From contig CAMLHL010000065.1 of the NCBI GenBank assembly GCA_946479855.1, positions 1 to 14,461 on the forward strand: a stretch of 14,461 nt of DNA, in the 5' to 3' direction. The notes under the pieces were generated by a model. The model did not search any database. It was not told the origin of the DNA and saw only the letters and a list, made by a program, of their open reading frames with translations. Both the position numbers and the translations under genes were made by a program. This document shows positions 6,124-12,972 of the stretch, in pieces. Source of the stretch: an uncultured Pseudomonadota bacterium. Lineage in GTDB: Bacteria > Pseudomonadota > Gammaproteobacteria > Burkholderiales > Rhodocyclaceae. Position 1 is the stretch's first letter. Each line of letters opens with the position of its first letter.

Positions 6124-7380
6124 TTGAAACGTCGCGATTTTCTAGCATCCGCTGCCGCACTCTCGCTCTTCGTCTCGGACGCCTGGGCCGCCAAGAAGCA
6201 GGCCAAGGCGGCCTCGACAAAACCGGCTGCCGGCAAGACCAAGGCCGGCGCCAAGCCGTCCCGAAACACCTCGCCCCGAGGGGGGCACCACAAGCACGTG
6301 ACGAGTGCCAAGCCCGCACAACCGGTAGTGCACACGGCCGAGGATCCGGTCATCGAACGCCCGCCGCAGGGCACGACTGCTGCCAAACTGCCGCCCGTCA
6401 AGGCCCCGGAGCCGCCCAACGAATGGCGCACCTACGAAATCACTACAACAGTCAACCTGAAGGGGCGGAACGGTCCGGGTAAGCTGTGGCTACCGCTGCC
6501 GCTCAATCAGGACACCCTGTTTCAGCGCACGCTCGGCCATTCCTGGGTAGGGAACCCGGCCAACGCCGGCATGCGGCGTCTCCCCGATGGCGATCTGGAA
6601 GTTTTCTATTGTGAATGGCCGGACAGCAGCGATGCCAAATTACAACTGACCACCCTCGTCACCACGGCGGATCGGCATTTCGACGTCACCAAGCGGACCG
6701 TTGCCCCCGAGCGCGAAGATATCCTGCGCCGCAACCTGCATGCATCGCAACTGATTCCCAATGACGGCCTCGCCTTCCAGCTCGGGGAGCGCATCCTCGG
6801 CCGCATCAAGGATCCGGTTGCCCAGGCCAAGGCGATCTACGACTGGGTCGTGGACAACACCATTTACGATCCCAGCCTGCCCGGCTGCGGTACCGGCGAC
6901 GTTCGCCGCCAGCTGATCCAGGGCCTGTACGGCGGCCGATCAGCCGACATCAACGGGCTGTTTGTCGCTATCTGCCGCGCTATCGGGATTCCGGCCCGTT
7001 GTGTCTACGGCCTGCGCATGGGTTCATCCCGTCTGTTCCGCAGCCTGGGACTGACCAGTGACGACGCAACACGTGCCCAGCACGTCCGTGCCGAATTCTA
7101 CGTTCCGGGTTATGGCTGGATCCCGGTCGACCCGAGCGATGTCCGGCGCACCATCGCCTTGGAAGGCCTGTCCGACCGGGACAGCAAACTGCTCTCCCTG
7201 CGCAAGATTCTTTTCGGAGTCTGGGAAATGAACTGGATCGCCTTCAATCTGGGTGCCGATATCGTCCTGCCCGGCAAGAATTCACCCATCCCCTTCCTGC
7301 TCCTGCCACAACTGGAATATGCCGGCAGCAGTTCCGCAGATACCCCCTACACCATCCGAACCCGGCAGGTCGAACTGTAG
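6124..7380 (+). CDS. Tat-exported transglutaminase-like domain protein with Ser at the catalytic Cys position
   Basis: Protein of 418 residues with a transglutaminase-like fold (COG1305 type). It begins MKRRDFLASAAALSLF, a twin-arginine signal (RRDFL), with likely cleavage after AWA at residue 22, so it should be exported folded to the periplasm. Residues about 23-98 are a Lys/Ala/Pro-rich, probably disordered linker. A beta-rich region (EWRTYEITTTVNLKGRNGPG onward) precedes the core at about 230-340: AIYDWVVDNTIYD, CGTGDV, GGRSADINGLFVAICRAIG, then HVRAEF (His320) and GWIPVDPSD (Asp336). In active family members a Cys normally precedes the acidic residue in the GxC motif; here that residue is Ser273. 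Cys255 and Cys284 are nearby but not in the usual position. It may be an inactive or altered enzyme, or the alignment may be off. TTG start with GGAGG. Monocistronic by appearance. Confidence 0.85.
   Translation: MKRRDFLASAAALSLFVSDAWAAKKQAKAASTKPAAGKTKAGAKPSRNTSPRGGHHKHVTSAKPAQPVVHTAEDPVIERPPQGTTAAKLPPVKAPEPPNEWRTYEITTTVNLKGRNGPGKLWLPLPLNQDTLFQRTLGHSWVGNPANAGMRRLPDGDLEVFYCEWPDSSDAKLQLTTLVTTADRHFDVTKRTVAPEREDILRRNLHASQLIPNDGLAFQLGERILGRIKDPVAQAKAIYDWVVDNTIYDPSLPGCGTGDVRRQLIQGLYGGRSADINGLFVAICRAIGIPARCVYGLRMGSSRLFRSLGLTSDDATRAQHVRAEFYVPGYGWIPVDPSDVRRTIALEGLSDRDSKLLSLRKILFGVWEMNWIAFNLGADIVLPGKNSPIPFLLLPQLEYAGSSSADTPYTIRTRQVEL
6269..6281. repeat. Short GC hairpin inside the linker of the transglutaminase-like gene
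   Basis: CCTCG-CCC-CGAGG forms a perfect 5-base stem within the codons for the SPRGG segment of the linker, and the following bases are a G-run. It interrupts an otherwise Lys/Ala-rich coding stretch and could be a remnant of a small repeat. I cannot show other copies in this window. Confidence 0.3.
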
Positions 7381-7407
7381 CGACCTTCGACCCGAGGCAA
7401 TCTCGAA

Positions 7408-8814
7408 TTACTCTCGTGCTTCCTGATAGCCACCACCCGCGAGATTTTCAAAGCGGGTGTATTCGCCGATGAAGGCCATGCGAACGGTCCCTGTCGGGCC
7501 GTTACGCTGTTTGCCGATAATGACTTCGGCAATTCCCTTGTCCGGCGTATCCGGTTTGTAATATTCGTCGCGGTACATCATCAGGATCACGTCGGCATCC
7601 TGCTCGATGGCGCCTGATTCGCGCAAGTCAGACATCATCGGCCGCTTGTCGGTGCGCTCCTCGACCTTCCGCGAGAGCTGCGACAGCGCCACGATCGGCA
7701 CCTGCAGCTCCTTGGCCAGTGATTTGATCGAACGGGAAATCTCGGAGACTTCCGTGGCCCGGTTTTCCCCCTGGCGATTGCCCGACATCAGCTGGATATA
7801 GTCGATGACCAGCAAACCGAGTTTGCCGCCATATTGACGCGCCAGACGGCGCGCCCGGGCGCGCAGGTTGGCCGGGCTCAAGCCACCGGTTTCATCGATA
7901 TAGATCGGTGCTTCATGCAACTTGCCCAAGGCAAATGAAAGCTTCGACCACTCGTCGTCGTTCATCCGGCCGGTGCGCAAACTCTGCGAGTTCAGCCGGC
8001 CGATCGAGGCCAGCATCCGCATGGCCAACTGGGCACCCCCCATTTCCATCGAGAAGACGCCGACCGGCAAACCGGTATCGACTGCGACATTCTCGGCAAT
8101 GTTCAGGGCAAAAGCCGTCTTCCCCATCGATGGGCGACCGGCAACGATGATCAGGTCACCTGGCTGAAAACCCGAAGTTTTCTGGTCAAGATCGACAAAA
8201 CCAGTCGGCACCCCGGTGATATCCGAGGGATTGTCCCGGTCGTGCAATTCCTGAATGCGCTCGACCACCTGGGTCAGCAAGGGATTGATATGCACGAATC
8301 CCTCGTTGTGTCCGGCACCCGCTTCAGCAATCTTGAAAATCTTCGATTCTGCTTCGTCGAGCAGGGTTTCGGCATCCCGGCCCAGCGGATTCAGTGCATC
8401 AGCCGCGATTTCATCGGCTGTCGCCACTAGCTGGCGCAAGACCGAACGCTCGCGGACAATTTCCGCATAGCGCCGGATATTGGCCGCCGAGGGCGTGTTG
8501 GCCGCCAGCTCGCCAAGGTAGGCCAGACCACCGGTTTGATCGCCCTCACCGGCCGCATCAAGCGCCTCGGCAACAGTAACGACGTCGGCCGGCTTGGCCC
8601 GTTCCAGCAAATTGCGAATCTGTCGGAAAATGCGTCGGTGCTCGTCGCGATAGAAATCGGCGTCGGTGACCAGGTCGCCCATCCGGTCCCAGGCCTGGTT
8701 GTCGAGCAAGAGACCGCCGAGAATCGACTGTTCGGCTTCGATCGAATGGGGCGGTACGCGCAGGTGGTCCAGCGTGGCGTCGGTAATCCGGGGTTTCTGC
8801 GGGCGTTGGTTCAT
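7408..8814 (-). CDS. dnaB: Replicative DNA helicase DnaB
   Basis: Hexameric 5'-3' replicative helicase of 468 residues, loaded at the origin and acting at the fork with the primase. The N-terminal domain starts with LRVPPHSIEAEQSILGGLLL (about 18-37). The RecA-like C-terminal domain has Walker A GRPSMGKTA at 226-234, SMEM at 255-258, Walker B LLVIDYIQL near Asp338, and the conserved SDLRESGAIEQDAD and KQRNGPTG loops. Length is normal, with no intein or break. It is the last minus-strand gene after rplI. The ATG at 8814 has no clear Shine-Dalgarno, and only 18 bases lie between it and the rplI terminator hairpin, so its promoter is not evident. It converges with the transglutaminase-like gene; the 27-base gap holds no convincing terminator. 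Confidence 0.98.
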   Translation of the reverse strand: MNQRPQKPRITDATLDHLRVPPHSIEAEQSILGGLLLDNQAWDRMGDLVTDADFYRDEHRRIFRQIRNLLERAKPADVVTVAEALDAAGEGDQTGGLAYLGELAANTPSAANIRRYAEIVRERSVLRQLVATADEIAADALNPLGRDAETLLDEAESKIFKIAEAGAGHNEGFVHINPLLTQVVERIQELHDRDNPSDITGVPTGFVDLDQKTSGFQPGDLIIVAGRPSMGKTAFALNIAENVAVDTGLPVGVFSMEMGGAQLAMRMLASIGRLNSQSLRTGRMNDDEWSKLSFALGKLHEAPIYIDETGGLSPANLRARARRLARQYGGKLGLLVIDYIQLMSGNRQGENRATEVSEISRSIKSLAKELQVPIVALSQLSRKVEERTDKRPMMSDLRESGAIEQDADVILMMYRDEYYKPDTPDKGIAEVIIGKQRNGPTGTVRMAFIGEYTRFENLAGGGYQEARE

Positions 8815-8832
8815 GGGGCGAAGTTTAAATTA

Positions 8833-8860
8833 AAAAGGCCCCGCAACTGCGGGGCCTTTT
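8833..8860 (-). terminator. Intrinsic terminator after rplI
   Basis: Twelve-base inverted repeat AAAAGGCCCCGC / GCGGGGCCTTTT with a 4-base loop. Read on the minus strand it ends in a T-run (TTTTTAATTT), so it can end the rpsF-priB-rpsR-rplI transcript. The symmetric A/T flanks would also allow termination in the other direction. Confidence 0.85.
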
Positions 8861-8880
8861 GTCGTGCGACGTAACCGGAA

Positions 8881-9327
8881 TTACTCGGCCACGACCGCCA
8901 CGGTGATGTTGGCCAGAACGTCGGTGTGCAGGGCGACATCGAGCGGAAACTCGCCGATCGCCTTGAGCGGGCCTTCCGGCATGCGGACAGCAGACTTGTC
9001 GACATTGAAACCGGCAGCCTTCAGGGCTTCGGCGATATCGGCATTGCCAACCGAACCGAACAGGCGACCATCCATACCGGCCTTGCGGGCAACGGAAACG
9101 GAGAGACCGGCCATCTTTTCGGCAACGCCTTGAGCAGCCGCCAGCTTTTCAGCCGCCAGCTTTTCCAGTTCGACGCGGCGAACTTCGAATTCAGCCATGG
9201 CAGCCGGGGTAGCGCGCTTGGCCATGCGTTGCGGAATCAGGAAATTCCGGGCGTAGCCGTCCTTGACCTTGACGATGTCGCCGAGGTTACCGAGGTTAAC
9301 AACCTTTTCGAGCAGAATGATTTGCAT
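8881..9327 (-). CDS. rplI: 50S ribosomal protein L9
   Basis: Large-subunit protein L9, 148 residues, the usual length. The N-terminal domain is characteristic ([17 protein letters not shown], then [10 protein letters not shown]). A long charged helix (about 46-75, with KLAAE repeated twice) leads to the C-terminal domain, which has [16 protein letters not shown] and ends VAVVAE. The ATG at 9327 is preceded by GGGGAG at 6-7 bases. It is the last gene of the rpsF operon and is followed by a strong terminator. Confidence 0.98.
   Translation of the reverse strand: MQIILLEKVVNLGNLGDIVKVKDGYARNFLIPQRMAKRATPAAMAEFEVRRVELEKLAAEKLAAAQGVAEKMAGLSVSVARKAGMDGRLFGSVGNADIAEALKAAGFNVDKSAVRMPEGPLKAIGEFPLDVALHTDVLANITVAVVAE
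9135..9164 (-). repeat. 15-base perfect tandem duplication within rplI
   Basis: Two adjacent identical copies of CAGCCGCCAGCTTTT (9135-9149 and 9150-9164 on the + strand) encode the repeated KLAAE in the interdomain helix of L9. Total L9 length stays normal, so this may be codon choice on a repetitive helix and not a recent insertion. Confidence 0.7.
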
Positions 9328-9345
9328 GTTTCGTCTCCCCGAAAA

Positions 9346-9621
9346 TTATTGATGGTTGTCGGTGTACGGCAGCAGAGCCATGAAGCGGGCGCGCTTGATA
9401 GCGGTGCCCAGCTGGCGCTGGTAGCCGGCCTTGGTGCCAGTCAGGCGAGCCGGCATAATCTTGGCGTTTTCCTGGATGAACTCCTTGAGGACATCCACAT
9501 CCTTGTAGTCTATCTGTTCGACCTTTTCAGCCGTGAAGCGGCAGAATTTGCGACGCTTGAACAGGCCGCCACCGCGCTTCTTTTTCTTGTCGTCATCCTT
9601 CTTCTTGAAGAATCGAGCCAT
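9346..9621 (-). CDS. rpsR: 30S ribosomal protein S18
   Basis: Small-subunit protein S18, which pairs with S6 on the platform. Core segments are [22 protein letters not shown] and [14 protein letters not shown]. At 91 residues it is longer than the 75-residue E. coli protein because of a Lys/Asp-rich N-terminal stretch ([16 protein letters not shown]). The ATG at 9621 has a good site (GGAAGGA, about 7 bases upstream). That site and the first codons lie inside the end of priB, a 29-base overlap in another frame that suggests translational coupling. Confidence 0.97.
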   Translation of the reverse strand: MARFFKKKDDDKKKKRGGGLFKRRKFCRFTAEKVEQIDYKDVDVLKEFIQENAKIMPARLTGTKAGYQRQLGTAIKRARFMALLPYTDNHQ

Positions 9622-9922
9622 TTTCGTTTCCTTCCAAAAATTCGAGTGTATTCACATGCAGCACGGGTGTTCGACTGGTCAGACTCTTGGCAGCCAGAAA
9701 TCCGGTCAATTTAACCGCCCCGCCGAGGGGAGCCGCCTGCAACCAACGGGCATTTTCACCCAGGGCCACGACAGCAATTTCAACTTCTACCAAGCGTTTT
9801 GCACCGCTTTCAATCTGCGAGGAGCTGTGTTGCAGCCTTCCTTCACTGACTGGTACCCCGGCCGGTGTATAGCGCAAGGCTTTGCGCTCAACCAGTTTTC
9901 CGGAGAGTGTGATGCAGTTCAG
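9593..9922 (-). CDS. priB: Primosomal replication protein PriB (probable CTG start)
   Basis: Single-stranded-DNA-binding OB-fold protein of the replication restart primosome, between rpsF and rpsR as in E. coli. The recognisable core is [18 protein letters not shown], then [24 protein letters not shown] and [11 protein letters not shown]. The first TTG in frame (9877) would remove the first beta strand ([11 protein letters not shown]). The frame is open upstream, and the residues [13 protein letters not shown] match the normal PriB N-terminus when the CTG at 9922 is taken as the start, giving 109 residues. There is no ATG or GTG and no earlier TTG in frame after the rpsF stop. A GGGA lies about 9 bases before the CTG. 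The gene begins 23 bases after rpsF and overlaps rpsR by 29 bases. Confidence 0.85.
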   Translation of the reverse strand: MNCITLSGKLVERKALRYTPAGVPVSEGRLQHSSSQIESGAKRLVEVEIAVVALGENARWLQAAPLGGAVKLTGFLAAKSLTSRTPVLHVNTLEFLEGNENGSILQEEG

Positions 9923-9945
9923 CCGTAATTCCCGTACAAATATGC

Positions 9946-10329
9946 TTAAGCAGCGGCCGTTTCAGCCGGGGCAGCCGGAGCGGCATCACCAGGCATCATC
10001 GACTTGGACTTTTCTTCCTTCATCATCGGGGAAGGAGTGGTCACAGCCGCCTTCATCTTGACGGTGAGGTGGCGCAGCACGGCGTCATTGAACTTGAACG
10101 AATGTTCGAGTTCGTTCAGCGTTTCGCCGTCGCACTCGATGTTCATCAGAACGTAGTGGGCCTTGTGGATCTTCTGGATCGGGTAAGCCAGTTGACGGCG
10201 ACCCCAGTCTTCCAGACGATGAATGCTACCGCCCTTGGCAGTAACAATGGCGCGATAGCGCTCGACCATGCCGGGCACTTGTTCGCTTTGGTCCGGATGG
10301 ACGATAAAGCAGATTTCGTAATGGCGCAT
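9946..10329 (-). CDS. rpsF: 30S ribosomal protein S6
   Basis: Small-subunit protein S6, 127 residues, partner of S18. The core reads [17 protein letters not shown], then [18 protein letters not shown] and [11 protein letters not shown]. The C-terminal tail (after about residue 95) is Met/Lys- then Ala/Pro-rich and ends AAPAETAAA, probably disordered; such tails vary between species. The ATG at 10329 is preceded by AAGGAG. It is the first gene of rpsF-priB-rpsR-rplI, with a TATAAT promoter and a structured leader. Confidence 0.98.
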   Translation of the reverse strand: MRHYEICFIVHPDQSEQVPGMVERYRAIVTAKGGSIHRLEDWGRRQLAYPIQKIHKAHYVLMNIECDGETLNELEHSFKFNDAVLRHLTVKMKAAVTTPSPMMKEEKSKSMMPGDAAPAAPAETAAA

Positions 10330-10390
10330 GCAAGCTCCTTTTGGGATAAACCCCCCGCCATGCGTTTGCGGTAGGGCAAGGTTGAAAAGC
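10330..10390 (-). promoter_or_regulatory. Probable S6:S18 autoregulatory leader of rpsF
   Basis: The leader between the predicted start site and the ATG can fold as nested helices: AAC/GUU, CCC/GGG and CCGC/GCGG, with a UA bulge before the CCGC strand (roughly 10349-10383). This is followed by the AAGGAG ribosome site at 10335-10340. A structured leader with a conserved CCG, bound by the S6:S18 pair for feedback control, is known upstream of rpsF in many bacteria. The fold was drawn by hand and needs a covariance model to confirm it. Confidence 0.45.
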
Positions 10391-10395
10391 CCACG

Positions 10396-10425
10396 ATTAT
10401 AACAAAAATCACGGACTTATGGAAA
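10396..10425 (-). promoter_or_regulatory. Sigma70 promoter of the rpsF operon
   Basis: On the minus strand TTTCCA (10425-10420, 4 of 6) and a perfect TATAAT (10401-10396) are 18 bases apart. Initiation would fall near 10389, giving a leader of about 60 bases. The region is AT-rich compared with its surroundings. Confidence 0.7.
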
Positions 10426-10447
10426 AATACCGGCGACTTGGGCCGAT
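10423..10447 (-). terminator. Weak terminator candidate after the FimV-like gene
   Basis: On the minus strand ATCGGC pairs with GCCGGT (one G-U) around a 7-base loop, followed by ATTTTT. The stem is short. Its T-run overlaps the -35 of the rpsF promoter. It may weakly separate the upstream transcript from the ribosomal operon. Confidence 0.35.
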
Positions 10448-10456
10448 AAACTTTCG

Positions 10457-12253
10457 TCAGGCGCCGCCCATGCGGTTCGCGGTTTCCTTAAGCTCTATCA
10501 GGAACAGGATGTCTTCGACCACGGCAAGAGCAAACCCTTGGCGCTGACCGCCCCGGTTGTCGCGCAGCAGCTGATAAAGATAGCCGACGATATCGCCGGA
10601 ATTCCAGAGTTCGACAACCATGTTCATCAGGCGCGGCATGTCTTCGAGAGACTGCATACGTAGCGCCACCGGATTTCCCTCCTCGCCACCGAGAGATGTG
10701 GCCTCGAGGCCGGCCTGGGCCTCGTCCCAACTCTGAACTTCAACATTGAAGTGCTGGTTGAGGTTACGCGCAACATTTTCGAATTCGGTACGCATACCAG
10801 CCATCCGATAGACATCCATCAAGCGTATCCACGGCTGCAACGCCTCCTGCGGATTGTTGTCGATGAATTCCTGCAAAGCCTGGGCGGCGCCCTTGACCCG
10901 GCCGAACGACAGCATGATGTCGGCCAATTCCATGACCGGGTTGGCTTCGAAATGCTCGTCGAGCGTCGTGGCGTCAATCGACATCAGGGAGTCGCCGCCC
11001 CGCCCCCGTATATTTTCCGGGGTGTCCGACTGGCTGGCCCTGCTTTCACTATCGGCATCGAGTTCGACATCCAAGCGCATCGGCAACCCCATCACTGCCG
11101 GCTCGAACGGCAAATCCACGCTACCCGGTTCTTCATGCTCTTCGGGGCGCTGCGGATCAACGCTCACCTCCGGTGCACTGATCGTTGGACCTGCCTCGCC
11201 AAGCGGCAAAGGCTTCTGACGATAACTTCTCCAGGCCAACCATCCGCCCAACCCAAGCGCCGCGCCCAACAAGGCTCCGTAAAACCCCCACGCCGAAATT
11301 CCGTGTTCCGCGTCGCTTGTGGCTACTACCGGCTTCGACAAAGGCTTGCTCGGAGCCTCGGCTGCCGGCACCGGATTTCCCTGAGCAGCGGGTTGGGTAA
11401 CGGCAACAGGGGTCTCGCCTTCCGACGCAGCGCCACCTTTTTCGACATGCTGAACAAAATCAGCAGCACGCTGCTGAAGCTCGCCAAGCGTCCCCTCCAT
11501 ATTGCGCAGCTTCTCGGCAGCCGCCATTTGAGAGACGGCCTGTTCATTCAGGGCCATCAGCATCCGGTACTCCAGACGCAATATCTCTCGCTGGGAATCC
11601 TTGGTATCCGCCATCCCCATTAGAAGCCCGGTAGCCAGGCGCAACGAAGGCTCGCCAACATCGCCGCTATCCAGCAACAGGCGATCCGGCAACATCGCAG
11701 CCAGCGATTTTTTCCCCGGTTGCTTGCGAACCAGCGGCGGAGTGGTTTTTGGAACGGGCGCACCTGACGAGCGCCTTTCTGCAGGCTGCTGCGTCATTGC
11801 AGGCGCCGGAGGAACGGCTTCCGTCTCCGTGAAGCTCGCCGCGCCGGTTGGACGTGGCGCGGCCGCCAACGAAGAACGATCGATTGCCGGAGATGCCATG
11901 ACGATATAGTCGCGCGAGACTTCATGCCCGCAGCCCAGCTGGACGGCAACCTGCAGAACAGGTTCCCGCAACGGAAGGTCAGAACGAATCTCGAGGATGG
12001 GCGGGGCACCCTTGCGCACGCTCAGGCTGGCTTTTTTAAGCCAGGGAAGATCCCCTTGCACGCTCGGCGGAACAAGGCGGAAACATGCTGCGTCGAGATG
12101 CAACTGTTCTGCGCCGACAAGATTGATTTCCAGCTTGATGCGCTCACCCAGGATAGGCTGTCCGCGCAATTCACCAAGGCCAACGGCCGATGCCCCCCCG
12201 GACAGGAGCAGCATGATCAATGGAAAAAAACTGCAGCGTGCCAAGCGACCCAA
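10457..12253 (-). CDS. FimV-like protein (signal peptide, one membrane helix, C-terminal TPR-like region)
   Basis: Resembles FimV, an inner-membrane protein that supports type IV pilus secretin assembly and polar organisation. Numbered from the longer TTG start at 12268 (603 residues): signal peptide ending SGGASA (about 28); FimV N-terminal domain from VGLGELRGQPILGE to about 125, including VAVQLGCGHEVSRDYIV; a Pro-rich linker; a coiled coil (about 226-278); one transmembrane helix (about 324-346); an acidic linker; and a FimV C-terminal TPR-like motif (ANPVMELADIMLSFG, about 443-510). The last 70 residues are helical and unrecognised. I see no LysM domain, and it is shorter than P. aeruginosa FimV (about 920), so it may be a paralogue. 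I prefer the TTG at 12253 because GAGGG lies 8 bases upstream; the TTG at 12268 has no such site. It lies 29-44 bases after the CbiM-like gene. Confidence 0.82.
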   Translation of the reverse strand: MGRLARCSFFPLIMLLLSGGASAVGLGELRGQPILGERIKLEINLVGAEQLHLDAACFRLVPPSVQGDLPWLKKASLSVRKGAPPILEIRSDLPLREPVLQVAVQLGCGHEVSRDYIVMASPAIDRSSLAAAPRPTGAASFTETEAVPPAPAMTQQPAERRSSGAPVPKTTPPLVRKQPGKKSLAAMLPDRLLLDSGDVGEPSLRLATGLLMGMADTKDSQREILRLEYRMLMALNEQAVSQMAAAEKLRNMEGTLGELQQRAADFVQHVEKGGAASEGETPVAVTQPAAQGNPVPAAEAPSKPLSKPVVATSDAEHGISAWGFYGALLGAALGLGGWLAWRSYRQKPLPLGEAGPTISAPEVSVDPQRPEEHEEPGSVDLPFEPAVMGLPMRLDVELDADSESRASQSDTPENIRGRGGDSLMSIDATTLDEHFEANPVMELADIMLSFGRVKGAAQALQEFIDNNPQEALQPWIRLMDVYRMAGMRTEFENVARNLNQHFNVEVQSWDEAQAGLEATSLGGEEGNPVALRMQSLEDMPRLMNMVVELWNSGDIVGYLYQLLRDNRGGQRQGFALAVVEDILFLIELKETANRMGGA

Positions 12254-12297
12254 GGAACCAGCCCTCAATGACAGGAAAATGTGAGGAATTGTAGCCT

Positions 12298-12963
12298 TTA
12301 TTTATCCGCCAGATAACGCGAATCGTCGAATGTCACCACCCAGTCAGGCCGGTAAACAACGAAAAGCGTCATTATCACTCCTGACAACCAGGCTTCCGAA
12401 AAAGCAAGGAGCAAAAAATAAGGGAAATACTCGGCGAAGAGATAATCCCACTGATAAGCGCCGGCCAAAGCCAGGAGAACAGTGGCCCCCAATCCGACAC
12501 CAATTATTGTCAGGGCAGCGCCCAGAAAACTGTTAACGAAAATATAAACAAAAAAATGCCTCGGCAACGCGCCGGCAAATAGCCGGTAATAAAACTGGCT
12601 CAAGCCGACTCCGAGACCGGCCATCAACAGCGCATTGGCTGCATATGCGAACGGACCGGCGGCACCATTCAAGGTAATGCCGACCACGACCAGAGATAGG
12701 CCGACAAAGGCCAGATGCGGGCCGCAGGTAAGCGTAAACAGCGTGGCCCCCAGCAAATGGAAATCCAGCCCCGGCTTGACCCCGGCCTTGAGACTCCAAA
12801 CCAGCGTCAGCAGCACGACCATTCCAAGCCAGACATTCAGTTGTGTCGAGTCAGCCAACCGCCGCCATGGTGCCCGCCAAACGCTGCGGGCGAAAAAGAA
12901 CAGCCAGACAACCCACGCTGCCCAGTACCACCCTTCGCCCAACAGGTTATCGGTCCAATTCAC
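12298..12963 (-). CDS. CbiM-like (ECF-type) orphan membrane protein
   Basis: Integral membrane protein of 221 residues with about six hydrophobic segments (roughly 12-24, 42-58, 70-98, 105-122, 137-165, 176-204). It resembles the CbiM/NikM-type substrate-binding membrane subunits of energy-coupling-factor transporters (the COG3235-like branch). Recognisable parts are DFHLLGATLFTLTCGPHLAF with His69 and His83, RHFFVYIFVNSFLGAA with His136, and the C-terminal VVYRPDWVVTFDDSRYL. Classical CbiM/NikM proteins begin with a metal-binding MHI segment, which is absent here. No ECF ATPase, T-component or cobalamin gene is in the window, so metal and partners are unknown. The GTG at 12963 lies 9 bases after the etfA stop, without a visible Shine-Dalgarno, which suggests coupling. 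The end of the gene is richer in A/T than its neighbours. Confidence 0.72.
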   Translation of the reverse strand: MNWTDNLLGEGWYWAAWVVWLFFFARSVWRAPWRRLADSTQLNVWLGMVVLLTLVWSLKAGVKPGLDFHLLGATLFTLTCGPHLAFVGLSLVVVGITLNGAAGPFAYAANALLMAGLGVGLSQFYYRLFAGALPRHFFVYIFVNSFLGAALTIIGVGLGATVLLALAGAYQWDYLFAEYFPYFLLLAFSEAWLSGVIMTLFVVYRPDWVVTFDDSRYLADK

Positions 12964-12972
12964 ATAGGTATT

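Noticed and set aside
7381..7407. Possible shared terminator between the transglutaminase-like gene and dnaB
   Set aside because: Only a 4-base CGAG/CTCG pairing without a T-run is visible, too weak to call.
8926..9714. 262-residue + strand open frame opposite rplI, rpsR and priB
   Set aside because: It is antisense to three secure genes and shows no recognisable domain.
10751..11623. 290-residue + strand open frame opposite the FimV-like gene
   Set aside because: It is the antisense shadow of the FimV-like coding region and has no motif of its own.
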